This document shows, one piece after another, positions 1 through 7,331 of a stretch of 11,841 bases of DNA. The position numbers were made by a program, and so were the translations under genes. Origin of the DNA: JBFHNV01 sp965365655 (GTDB lineage Bacteria > Pseudomonadota > Gammaproteobacteria > HK1). The notes beneath the pieces are model-generated. The model had not been told where the DNA came from, did not search any database, and saw only the letters and a list, made by a program, of their open reading frames with translations. Position 1 is the stretch's first letter; each line of letters opens with the position of its first letter. The stretch lies in the NCBI GenBank assembly GCA_965365655.1, contig CBDUCN010000148.1, positions 1 to 11,841 on the forward strand. The letters run 5' to 3'.

Positions 1-317
1 TCCTTCTTCCATTCCGCCAGCGGCTCGCCCAGCTCGTTGAGGATGCTCAGCGACAGGATGTTCGGCTCGTAGCTCACGGTCTGCCCGACGATGGTCTCGA
101 GCACCGGCCGGTCCTCGCTCACGACGGCGTCCAGCGTGGTCGCGGACAGCAGCGAGAAGGTCCGGTGACTCTGCTGCTCCAGCGTCTGCTCGAGGTACTC
201 CGCCTCCATTTCGCGGACCAGCTCGCCGGAGACCATGCCGAAGGCGAACACCGTTCCGCCCAGGGCGACGAGCAGTTGCCGGCTGAGCGGCCAGGTGCGG
301 AAGGACAGAACGTTCAT
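1..317 (-). CDS. Membrane sensor protein, N-terminal fragment (cut by the window edge)
   Basis: Only the first 105 residues are present; the gene runs off the left edge. It starts at ATG 317-315 with an AGAGG SD at 323-327, five bases upstream. Residues about 13-31 are hydrophobic (QLLVALGGTVFAFGMVS) after a short basic N-terminus, so this is a signal anchor. What follows looks extracytoplasmic: a helical, Glu/Gln-rich stretch (31-57), then TLDAVVSEDRPVLETIV (61-77) and a strand-like ILSLSILNELGEPLAEW (87-103). This layout is typical of the sensory half of histidine kinases, diguanylate cyclases or chemoreceptors; the output domain is outside the window, so none can be assigned. It lies 55 bases downstream of the PhnD-like binding protein gene on the same strand, so co-transcription is likely and that protein may be its ligand-bound partner. 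The periplasmic segment resembles that of the divergent hybrid kinase at 2220-4799. Confidence 0.8.
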   Translation of the reverse strand, partial: MNVLSFRTWPLSRQLLVALGGTVFAFGMVSGELVREMEAEYLEQTLEQQSHRTFSLLSATTLDAVVSEDRPVLETIVGQTVSYEPNILSLSILNELGEPLAEWKK

Positions 318-372
318 CGGAGCCTCTTCGGGTCGGGTCGGTGCGCGCGGCGTTGCGAGAGACGGCCGCCGT

Positions 373-1674
373 CTACTGGACGCGGACGGCCGTGTCGGAT
401 CCGGTGACGGGTTCCGTGACCGCGGCGCTCACGCCGTCGGGCACGCGCACCGCGTCGTCGGCAGGCGGTGGCTCAGACTCCGCGACGCCGTCCGTGACCG
501 GGGCCTTCGCCTCGTCCGGCGCGACACCGCCCTCCGGCGCTGCGACCGCGTTCCCGGCGGCGGCCGGATCCGGAGCCTGCCCGGGCGCCGACGCAGGGGT
601 TCCCGCGGGCGCCGCGTCGGAGGCCATCGACGTCGCGCTGCGGCCGCCGACGTCGACGTCCGCCTCGGCCCAGCCGGTGCCGTCGGGGATCTCGCGGATG
701 CCCGGCACGTCGATGTCCGCGTCGGGCCAGTCGGTTCCCGGCTCGACCGCGGCGGTCTCCGGCGCCGACTCGATGGAGCCGTCCTCCTCGCGTGCGGGGT
801 CGTCGGACGCGACGACGGCGGGCGTCTCGAAGAATTTGTCGTTCATCTCGATGGCGGCGCGGATGTCGGCGAAGTCCGAGTCCTCGCCGGGCACGAAGCC
901 GTCCGCCTTCAGCGTCGCGGTGACGATCTCGTCCTCGGTGGTCAGCAGCGCGTGGCGCAGCGCGTCGAACAGCCGCTGCGGCAGCCCCTCGCGCGCGATC
1001 CACGGCTTCGTCACGTTCGGGAACCGCGCGAGCTCGCGGATCGGCACGCCCTTGGCGACCAGCTTGGAGTAGGTCGCCTCGTTCAGCGCGCCGGCATCGA
1101 AGTGGCCCGCGCCGACGGCGGTGCCCACCGTGTCGTGGCGGCCCAGGTACTCGAAGCGGCTCAGATCAGCGGAGTAGATACCGTGGTTGCGCAGGTAGAG
1201 CTGCGACAGGAAGCGTCCGATGGTCGACTGGTCGTTGCCGAACGCGAAGCTCTTGCCGCGAAGCTGCTGGACCGAGCTGATCGGGCTGTCCTTCGCGACG
1301 GCGATGATGCCGTAGAAGACCTTGTCGCCGCGCACGCGCTCCATCGCGAGGATGCGAAGCCCCGAGTTGGCGCGCTTCGCCTCGATGTAGGAGGCCGGAC
1401 CGAAGCGAGAGAAGTCGACCTTGCCGGAGGCGAGGTGCTCGATGCCCTGCTCGTAGTCCTTCGCGACCTGTATGCGTATCTCGACGGGCGTGCCCAGCGT
1501 CTCGCTGGCGCGCGCCTCCAGGATGTCCAGCACCGGGCGGAACTGCCTGACCATGGTGGTCGGCTTGTTCGAGGTGTAGAGACCGAAGCTCAGGTGAATG
1601 GTCGCGCTCGCGGGCCCGGCGGCGAGCAGGCTCGCGAGCGCGGCGGTGAGCAGGAGAGTCTTGGTTCGTGCCAT
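373..1674 (-). CDS. PhnD-like periplasmic substrate-binding protein with a long acidic C-terminal tail
   Basis: 433 residues. ATG at 1674-1672 is chosen because a GGGAG SD (1682-1686) lies seven bases upstream and a clear signal peptide follows (MARTKTLLLTAALASLLAAG, probable cleavage after A24 in PASA|T). The upstream in-frame extension is Arg/Pro-rich and unconvincing. Residues 25-285 match the phosphate/phosphite/phosphonate binding fold (PF12974 type): KPTTMVRQFRPVLDILE near 37-53, FGPASYIEAK at 91-100, VFYGIIAVAKDSPI at 119-132, LRGKSFAFGNDQST at 138-151 and FDAGALNEATY at 192-202. The ligand cannot be read from sequence; the family binds phosphonates, phosphate and other small anions. 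Residues 288-433 form an Ala/Pro/Asp/Glu-rich, probably disordered tail with a repeated GTxWxxADxDV motif (313-323 and 332-342). No ABC permease or ATPase is adjacent; the neighbours are signalling genes, so a sensory role is inferred. Confidence 0.9.
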   Translation of the reverse strand: MARTKTLLLTAALASLLAAGPASATIHLSFGLYTSNKPTTMVRQFRPVLDILEARASETLGTPVEIRIQVAKDYEQGIEHLASGKVDFSRFGPASYIEAKRANSGLRILAMERVRGDKVFYGIIAVAKDSPISSVQQLRGKSFAFGNDQSTIGRFLSQLYLRNHGIYSADLSRFEYLGRHDTVGTAVGAGHFDAGALNEATYSKLVAKGVPIRELARFPNVTKPWIAREGLPQRLFDALRHALLTTEDEIVTATLKADGFVPGEDSDFADIRAAIEMNDKFFETPAVVASDDPAREEDGSIESAPETAAVEPGTDWPDADIDVPGIREIPDGTGWAEADVDVGGRSATSMASDAAPAGTPASAPGQAPDPAAAGNAVAAPEGGVAPDEAKAPVTDGVAESEPPPADDAVRVPDGVSAAVTEPVTGSDTAVRVQ

Positions 1675-2219
1675 GGCTTCGCTCCCGGAAGGTCTGGTAG
1701 GCGGTGGACGCGCGTGTGCGACGGGCGGTGTCGGCGGCGCACCACCATCGCGGTCTCGTGTCACGTGACTGCAATGTCGTATCGACCTTTTTCGCGGAGT
1801 CTTGAAAGCGATCCGCAATCGTGCACGCGTGGGAACGCGCGGCGTGGGCGGCAGGAGCGGCTCGCGGCCGCGCGTCGACGGCGACGTGCGCGCGAACGGC
1901 GGGATACCGGCGCTGCGGCGCGCGCGAGAATCGCAGGGGGCTCATGCAGTTGCGCGACCGTGCGCGGGCGCCGCGCGTGCGCGCTGCGGCGCGGCGCCGA
2001 TTTCCTGGCGGTGACGATCCGGTGTCCGGGCCGGCCGGGGCAAGGATGCCGCTTCCCGTGCACCGGATCCGCGCCGCACGTGCCGCTCAAGTCCGGGGCA
2101 CTTGCGGCCGATTGGCCTGCAGTCGGGTGGAGCAATGGCGGCGCGTGTGCGTCACCTTGCCCACGAATCGCATGCGGTGCCGGATCGCCGCGCGTCAGCC
2201 TCGAGGACGCTTCAGAGAC
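1675..2219. other. 545-base divergent intergenic region with presumed promoters
   Basis: The region separates the binding-protein gene (leftward) from the hybrid kinase gene (rightward) and must hold promoters for both. Frames open across it give only Arg-rich translations without recognisable motifs, so I see no gene. The least GC-rich part is about 1770-1815 (around ATGTCGTATCGACCTTTTTC), the likeliest promoter area. I cannot name convincing -35/-10 pairs: leftward, TTCAAG and GATACG with a 17-base spacer match the consensus only partly. A perfect 10-base palindrome at 1760-1769 is listed separately, and a short GGCC-GATT-GGCC hairpin lies at 2106-2117. About 400 bases from 1820 to 2219 would be a long leader for the kinase if transcription starts in the low-GC part. 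Confidence 0.5.
1760..1769. promoter_or_regulatory. Palindrome GTCACGTGAC, possible operator
   Basis: GTCACGTGAC is a perfect 10-base palindrome about 85 bases upstream of the binding-protein start codon and beside the least GC-rich part of the divergent region. The position suits a regulator site. Palindromes of this size occur by chance in GC-rich DNA, there is no second copy in the gap that I can see, and no regulator is identified. Confidence 0.25.
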
Positions 2220-4799
2220 ATGGTCGCTACACGAACACTGCCCGTCCTGCTCGTCGTGACGGGACTGCTGGCCTCGGGGCTTGCCGCAGCACACGCTTTG
2301 TATGCAGCGCGCGCCGAGGACGCGGGCCGCGTGCGCGCGCAGGTGGACCTCGCCGCGCAGATCGCGACCGAGCGCCTGCGCGGCGCGGTGCTGCGCGACC
2401 GGTCGGACCTCGCCGCGGAAGTGCTCGACGAGGTGCTGTCGCCTGCGCCCGCGGCGGCGGCTTACGTGATCGGGCTCGACGGCAGCGTGCTCGCGTCCTG
2501 GACGCGCGACCTCGGCTCCGCCCCGGTCGCCGCCGCCGATTCCCCGGAGCGCCCCGGTTATCCGATCCGCACCGGGCGCAGGCCCATCGGCCGGCTGGTG
2601 GTGGACCTGCAGCCCGTGGGGGGCGTGCTGGCGCTGGGCAGCGCGCTCGTGCAGGGCGCGCTGCCGCTCCTGGTGGCTGCCGTCGGACTCGTCGGGGTGG
2701 TCCGGGTACGCCGCAGCCGCCCCGCCCCGGACATCGACTCCCGCCACGCGACGCTGGAGGCGGAGCTGGCCGAGGCGAAGAGGGCGCTCGACAGCGCGAG
2801 CCGCGCGAAGTCGATGTTCCTCGCGAACATGAGCCACGAGATCCGCACACCGCTGAACGGTGTGCTGGGCATGGCGGACCTGCTGCTGGGCACGCCGCTG
2901 GACGAGCGGCAGCGCAAGTTCGCGACGACCGTGCGCGGTTCGGCGGAGAGTCTGCTCAACATCGTCAACGACCTTCTCGACTTCTCGCGCGTCGAGTCGG
3001 GCAGCCTGCACCTGGACGTGCTCGACTTCTGTCCCCGCGAGTGCGTGGAGGACGTGGTGCAGCTGCTGGGCAGCCAGGCGCATGCGAAGGGCATCGAGCT
3101 GGTCTGCGAGATCCCGGACGAGCTGCCGCGCCTCGTGCGCGGCGACCCGTCGCGCCTGCGCCAGGTGCTGGTGAACCTGGTCGGCAACGCCGTCAAGTTC
3201 ACCGAGCGCGGCGAGGTCGTCGTGCGCACCGCGGTCACCCGCGACAGCGGCTGCGCGCGATTCCACATCGAGGTGTCGGATACGGGGATCGGCATCTCAC
3301 CCGAGCTGCAGGAGCGCATCTTCGACTCCTTCGTGCAGCTCGACGCGTCCACCACCCGCCGCTACGGCGGCGCAGGGCTGGGGCTCGCGATCTCTCGCCA
3401 TCTCGTCGAGCTGATGGGCGGGAGCATCACGCTGACGAGCGAGCCCGGCGTCGGCACGACCTTCGTCGTCGAGCTCGAGCTGGAGACCGTGGCCGACGCC
3501 GCGGCTCACGGCGAGAACCCGGCCGCGCTGATCGGCAGCGCGCGCGTGCTCGTCGTGGACGACAACGACACGAACCGGCTGGTGCTCTGTAACCAGCTCG
3601 CCTCCTGGGGCATCGCGCACGAGGCGGTGGCCGGCGGCACGCAGGCCCTGGCGGCGCTGCGCGAGGCCGCGGACGGCGACACGCCGTTCACCATCGCGAT
3701 ACTCGACATGCAGATGCCGGGGATGGATGGTGTGACGCTCGCAGGGCACATCAGGGCCGACCGCCGCCTGCAGGCCGTGCGCCTGATGCTGCTGACGTCC
3801 GCGGTGCTTGACCTCACGCCGGAACAGCTCATCGAGGCCGGCTTCGCGCAGTTCACCAGCAAGCCCGTGCGCCAGTCGCAGCTCTACAACTGCCTGTTGC
3901 ACCTCGCATCGCCGTCCACCGCGGCGCATGCGGCTGCGCCCGGCGCGACCACCGCGCGCGGCGCGCGTGCCTCGCGTGCCGCGCCGCGCAGTCTCGACGC
4001 GCGTGTGATGCTGGTGGAGGACAACGCGATCAACCAGGAGGTCGCCCGGCACATGCTCGAGAGCCTCGGCTGCGAGGTCGAGATCGCGGAGAACGGGCGT
4101 GCGGCGCTGGAGCGCCTGGAGGCCGCTCCTGTGGATCTGATCCTGATGGACTGCCAGATGCCTGTCCTGGACGGCTTCGAGACCACCGAGGCAGTGCGCG
4201 AGCGCGAGCGCCGCGACGGCGCCGCGTCGCCGTGTCCGATCATCGCGCTCACGGCGAATGCGCTGGCCGGAGATCGGGAGCAGTGCCTCGCTGCAGGCAT
4301 GGACGACTACGTGAGCAAGCCGTTCAAGCTCGAGGAGCTGGAGCGGGTGCTGCTGCGCTGGCTTCCGGAGTACGCGGAGGACGGCGCGCCGGCGCGCGAC
4401 ACGGACCGCGAAGACGCGCCCCAGGCTGGCGGCGAGTCGTCCGGCGACGCGCTGGACGAGAGCCGCCTCGAGTTCATCCGCAGCATGCAGCGCCCGGGAA
4501 AACCGGACCTGGTGGGCAAGGTGGTGCGCCTGTACCTGGATCGTACGCCGGAGCTGGTCGACGCCATCTCCGCGGCCGTGGCGGACAGGGACGCGCGCGC
4601 GCTGCAGACGGCCGCGCACTCGCTGAAGTCGAGCAGCGCGAACCTCGGCGCGATCCGGGTGGCGGAGGCGTCACGGATGCTCGAGCAGTTCGCGCGCGAA
4701 GGTGAGCTGGACGGCGCGGACGAGGCGCTCGCGATGCTGCGCGACGCGTGGCCGCCGGTGCGGGCGGGCCTGGAACGTCACCTGCCGGTGGCGAGTTGA
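2220..4799 (+). CDS. Unorthodox hybrid histidine kinase (TM-HisKA-HATPase-REC-REC-HPt)
   Basis: 859 residues from ATG 2220. This start puts a hydrophobic helix (7-30) at the N-terminus; the SD is weak (AGAGA just upstream), and ATG 2172 is an in-frame alternative adding 16 mostly basic residues. TM helices at about 7-30 and 135-162 enclose a periplasmic sensor of about 100 residues. A short coiled coil (173-198) leads straight to HisKA with no obvious HAMP domain. H-box His206 (NMSHEIRTPLNG), N-box Asn319/Asn323 (VNLVGNAVKF), G1 DTGIGI at 354-359 and G2 YGGAGLGL at 382-389 are intact. REC1 has Asp447-448, phosphoacceptor Asp496 (LDMQMPGMDG) and Lys548; REC2 has Glu600-Asp601, Asp644 (MDCQMPVLDG) and Lys700. 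The HPt domain carries His800 (AAHSLKSSSANLG). The arrangement resembles BarA/TorS-type inner-membrane sensors. The next gene, 38 bases on, encodes a GGDEF-EAL response regulator, the probable phosphotransfer target. All catalytic residues are present, so the kinase should be active. Confidence 0.95.
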   Translation: MVATRTLPVLLVVTGLLASGLAAAHALYAARAEDAGRVRAQVDLAAQIATERLRGAVLRDRSDLAAEVLDEVLSPAPAAAAYVIGLDGSVLASWTRDLGSAPVAAADSPERPGYPIRTGRRPIGRLVVDLQPVGGVLALGSALVQGALPLLVAAVGLVGVVRVRRSRPAPDIDSRHATLEAELAEAKRALDSASRAKSMFLANMSHEIRTPLNGVLGMADLLLGTPLDERQRKFATTVRGSAESLLNIVNDLLDFSRVESGSLHLDVLDFCPRECVEDVVQLLGSQAHAKGIELVCEIPDELPRLVRGDPSRLRQVLVNLVGNAVKFTERGEVVVRTAVTRDSGCARFHIEVSDTGIGISPELQERIFDSFVQLDASTTRRYGGAGLGLAISRHLVELMGGSITLTSEPGVGTTFVVELELETVADAAAHGENPAALIGSARVLVVDDNDTNRLVLCNQLASWGIAHEAVAGGTQALAALREAADGDTPFTIAILDMQMPGMDGVTLAGHIRADRRLQAVRLMLLTSAVLDLTPEQLIEAGFAQFTSKPVRQSQLYNCLLHLASPSTAAHAAAPGATTARGARASRAAPRSLDARVMLVEDNAINQEVARHMLESLGCEVEIAENGRAALERLEAAPVDLILMDCQMPVLDGFETTEAVRERERRDGAASPCPIIALTANALAGDREQCLAAGMDDYVSKPFKLEELERVLLRWLPEYAEDGAPARDTDREDAPQAGGESSGDALDESRLEFIRSMQRPGKPDLVGKVVRLYLDRTPELVDAISAAVADRDARALQTAAHSLKSSSANLGAIRVAEASRMLEQFAREGELDGADEALAMLRDAWPPVRAGLERHLPVAS

Positions 4800-4825
4800 G
4801 CGCGGAGCCGGCACGGCGCCGGGAG

Positions 4826-4830
4826 AGGAG
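4826..4830 (+). promoter_or_regulatory. Shine-Dalgarno site of the GGDEF-EAL regulator gene
   Basis: AGGAG lies seven bases before ATG 4838, in the 38-base gap after the kinase stop. It fixes the start against the longer open frame reaching back to 4748, which would overlap the kinase gene. Confidence 0.75.
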
Positions 4831-4837
4831 AAAAGGA

Positions 4838-7123
4838 ATGAAGCAAGCACGTCTCGCCGCGGAAGACCCGCTGATCCGGGTCCGCGCCGGACACGCGCAG
4901 CCGACGTGTGCGGCGGACGTCCGCGCGCCGGCTCCGGGCGTCTGCGCGCCGCGCCCCGCGCCGGGCCCGGAGAGAACCTCCAGGGTGCTGGTCGTGGACG
5001 ACGACCCGGCGATGTGCCTTCTGGCCTCCGAGGCGCTGGAGGCCGCCGGCATGGAGGTGCTGGTGGCCGAGGACGGCGCCGAGGCGCTCGAGATCTACCG
5101 CGGCACGCGGCCGGACCTGGTGCTGCTCGACGTGATGATGCCGGTGATGGACGGCTTCGACGCGTGTGCAGGGATCCGGCGGCTGCCCGGCGGCGAGGAG
5201 ACGCCCGTGGTGATGATGACCGGCTCCGACGACGTGGATTCGATCAACCGCGCGTACGACGTCGGCGCCACCGACTTCATCACCAAGCCCGTCAACTACC
5301 TGGTGCTCACCCAGCGAGTGCGCTACATGCTGCGTGCGAAGCGCACCGCGGACGACCTGCGTGAGAGCGCGTCGCTGCTCGAGTCCTCGCAGCGCGTGGC
5401 GAAGGTGGGCCACTGGGCGTGGGATCTGACCGCGCGCAGCGTTCGCTGCTCGAAGCAGCTCGAGACGATCCTCGGGATGGCGCCGCCGGCGCAGGTGGAC
5501 GGGCCCGAGGATCTGTCGTGCCTCGCGCATCCCAGGGACCGCTCGCAGGTCGAGCAGGCCATCGCCGCGGTGGTCAGAGACGGCGACGGGGCGAGCCTGG
5601 AGCACCTGCTGCGCCGCGGGGACGGCTCGCAGCGCATCGTGCTGCACGAGATCCAGCCGCACCGCGACGGGCAGGGCCGCGTGACGCGCGTGCTGGGCAC
5701 CGTGCAGGACATCACCGAGCGGCGCGAGTCTGAGCAGCAGGTCCGCTATCTCGCCTACTACGACTCCGTCACGGGGCTGCCGAACCGCACCCTGTTCATG
5801 GACCAGCTGAACCACGCCCTGCTCACCGCGCACCGCCACTGCCGGTACGCGGCGGTGCTGTTCCTGGACCTCGACCACTTCAAGCGCATCAACGACACGC
5901 TGGGTCACAGCGCCGGCGACACGCTGCTGCGCGAGGTCGCGACGCGGCTGCGGGACTGCATCCGTGACAGCGACATCGTGTGCCATGACGACACGATCCA
6001 CCGCGATCCGCTGGACAGGCACTGCGTCGCGCGCCTGGGCGGCGACGAGTTCGTGATCATGCTGAGCGACCTCCGCGACCCGACGGACGCCGGCAGCGTT
6101 GCGCAGCGGATCTGCGAGGCGATCTCGGCGCCGTTCGACGTCGACGGCAACGACGTCTACAGCGGCTGCAGCGTCGGCGTGAGCTGCTACCCGAACGATG
6201 GGGACAACGTGGAGACGCTGCTCAAGCACGCGGACGCGGCGATGTACCACGCGAAGTCGGAGGGGCGGAACCAGTACCAGTTCTACACCAAGGCCATCAA
6301 CGCCCGGGTGCTGGAGCGCGTCGCGCTCGAGAACAGCATGCGCAAGGCGCTGGACGAGGAGGGCTTCGAGGTCCACTACCAGCCGAAGATCGACATCGGC
6401 ACCGGCGAGGTGACCAGCGTGGAGGCGCTGCTGCGCTGGTACCACCCGGAGCTCGGCGAGGTGCCGCCGTCCACCTTCATCGCCGTCGCCGAGGACACCG
6501 GCCTCATCGTGCCGCTCGGCGAGTGGGTGCTGAACCAGGCCTGCCGGCAGACCGCGCGCTGGCGGGCCTCGGGCCACGAGCAGCTGCAGGTCGCGGTGAA
6601 CCTGTCGCCCGCCCAGTTTCGATCCCCGGCGCTGCGCCAGGCGGTCGAGGATGCGCTGGCTTCGTCGGGACTGCCCGCGTCGTGCCTGGAGCTGGAGCTC
6701 ACCGAGTCGGTGCTGATGGAGGACGTGCGGGGCAGCGCCGGGATTCTCGAGGAGCTCACGTCGCTGGGCATCAAGGTCACGGTGGACGACTTCGGCGTGG
6801 GCTACTCGTCGCTGACGCAGCTCAAGCGCTTCCCGGTGAGCTCGCTCAAGATCGATCGCTCCTTCGTGCGCGACATGATCGCCAGCTCCGACGATGCGGC
6901 CATCGTCGCGGCCACCATCGCGCTGGGCCACAGCCTGCGCCTGAACGTGGTCGCCGAGGGCGTCGAGGACGAGGAGCAGCTCGAGTTCCTGCGCCGCCAT
7001 CAGTGCGACGAGAGCCAGGGATTCCTGTTCAGCTCGCCGGTGAACGCCGAGGAGCTGCTGTCCTGGCTGGACCGGCGCAAGCGCGGCGACGCGCCAGAGC
7101 CGGAGACCGTCACGAAATCCTGA
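4838..7123 (+). CDS. Response regulator REC-PAS-GGDEF-EAL, cyclic di-GMP synthase/phosphodiesterase
   Basis: 761 residues from ATG 4838; tandem stops TGA TAA end it. A Pro/Ala-rich leader of about 50 residues precedes the REC domain (Asp54-56 pocket, phosphoacceptor Asp98 in LLDVMMPVMDG, Lys150 in ITKP). A PAS-like domain spans about 180-300 (RVAKVGHWAWDL to VLGTVQDITERR). The GGDEF domain begins near 302 (YDSVTGLPNRTLF) and has an intact GGDEF at 401-405. The I-site-like RDSD (376-379) is 21 residues before GGDEF rather than the usual five. The EAL domain has EALLRW (529-534), Asn588 (NLSPAQF), Glu623 (ELTES), Asp650-Asp651 (DDFGVGYSSL), Lys671 (LKID) and Glu707 (VAEGVE), all residues expected of an active phosphodiesterase. 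Both activities are therefore possible, and which dominates cannot be told. It is probably in one operon with the hybrid kinase, which would signal through its HPt domain to Asp98, and is followed by a PilZ gene. Cytoplasmic. Confidence 0.95.
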   Translation: MKQARLAAEDPLIRVRAGHAQPTCAADVRAPAPGVCAPRPAPGPERTSRVLVVDDDPAMCLLASEALEAAGMEVLVAEDGAEALEIYRGTRPDLVLLDVMMPVMDGFDACAGIRRLPGGEETPVVMMTGSDDVDSINRAYDVGATDFITKPVNYLVLTQRVRYMLRAKRTADDLRESASLLESSQRVAKVGHWAWDLTARSVRCSKQLETILGMAPPAQVDGPEDLSCLAHPRDRSQVEQAIAAVVRDGDGASLEHLLRRGDGSQRIVLHEIQPHRDGQGRVTRVLGTVQDITERRESEQQVRYLAYYDSVTGLPNRTLFMDQLNHALLTAHRHCRYAAVLFLDLDHFKRINDTLGHSAGDTLLREVATRLRDCIRDSDIVCHDDTIHRDPLDRHCVARLGGDEFVIMLSDLRDPTDAGSVAQRICEAISAPFDVDGNDVYSGCSVGVSCYPNDGDNVETLLKHADAAMYHAKSEGRNQYQFYTKAINARVLERVALENSMRKALDEEGFEVHYQPKIDIGTGEVTSVEALLRWYHPELGEVPPSTFIAVAEDTGLIVPLGEWVLNQACRQTARWRASGHEQLQVAVNLSPAQFRSPALRQAVEDALASSGLPASCLELELTESVLMEDVRGSAGILEELTSLGIKVTVDDFGVGYSSLTQLKRFPVSSLKIDRSFVRDMIASSDDAAIVAATIALGHSLRLNVVAEGVEDEEQLEFLRRHQCDESQGFLFSSPVNAEELLSWLDRRKRGDAPEPETVTKS

Positions 7124-7145
7124 TAAGCATTTCGCTCCTGCGCCG

Positions 7146-7199
7146 CGCGCCGGCGCGAGCGCCTGTAAGTCGTTGACTCCTCGACGGCCGGCGCGCCGG
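7146..7199. repeat. Pair of 12-base GC palindromes after the GGDEF-EAL gene
   Basis: CGCGCCGGCGCG at 7146-7157 and CCGGCGCGCCGG at 7188-7199 are each perfect 12-base palindromes sharing the core letters CGCGCCGG/CCGGCGCG. They follow the GGDEF-EAL stop by 22 and 64 bases. They could form stems in the 3' end of that transcript, but there is no loop and no U-tract, so neither is a convincing intrinsic terminator. In DNA of this GC content such palindromes are partly expected by chance. Confidence 0.3.
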
Positions 7200-7238
7200 A
7201 GCCGGGTCGCGCGCCGCCCGCGAGCGTGCGGCGGCGCC

Positions 7239-7280
7239 CGCGATCGGAACCGTACGTCATGGGAAATCTTCCCGATCGCG
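7239..7280 (+). promoter_or_regulatory. Inverted repeat in the leader of the PilZ gene
   Basis: CGCGATCGG (7239-7247) and CCGATCGCG (7272-7280) are perfect 9-base complementary arms around a 24-base centre. A second, smaller stem, GGGAA-ATC-TTCCC (7261-7273), overlaps the right arm by two bases, so both cannot form fully at once. The element ends 51 bases before the PilZ start codon and lies in the 208-base gap after the GGDEF-EAL stop. It could be an operator or a leader-RNA hairpin. It has no U-tract and no match to a riboswitch class that I recognise. Confidence 0.35.
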
Positions 7281-7331
7281 TCGATCCGCGCCGCGCGCGG
7301 CGGTACCCTCGCCGGAAATGGAGGGTGCCGG

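Noticed and set aside
373..1674. Transport role with a phosphonate ABC importer (phnD symbol)
   Set aside because: No permease or ATPase gene is visible in the window and the flanking genes are signalling genes, so I gave no phnD symbol.
1821..2219. In-frame upstream extension of the hybrid kinase
   Set aside because: The 133 extra residues are Arg/Ala-rich with no motif, and ATG 2220 leads directly into the first membrane helix.
235..2259. Long plus-strand open frame of 674 codons opposite the binding protein gene
   Set aside because: It is antisense to the binding protein, has an Arg-rich translation without domains, and crosses the divergent control region; typical of an empty frame in GC-rich DNA.
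7146..7199. Intrinsic terminator after the GGDEF-EAL gene
   Set aside because: The GC palindromes there have no loop and are not followed by a T-run, so I did not call a terminator.
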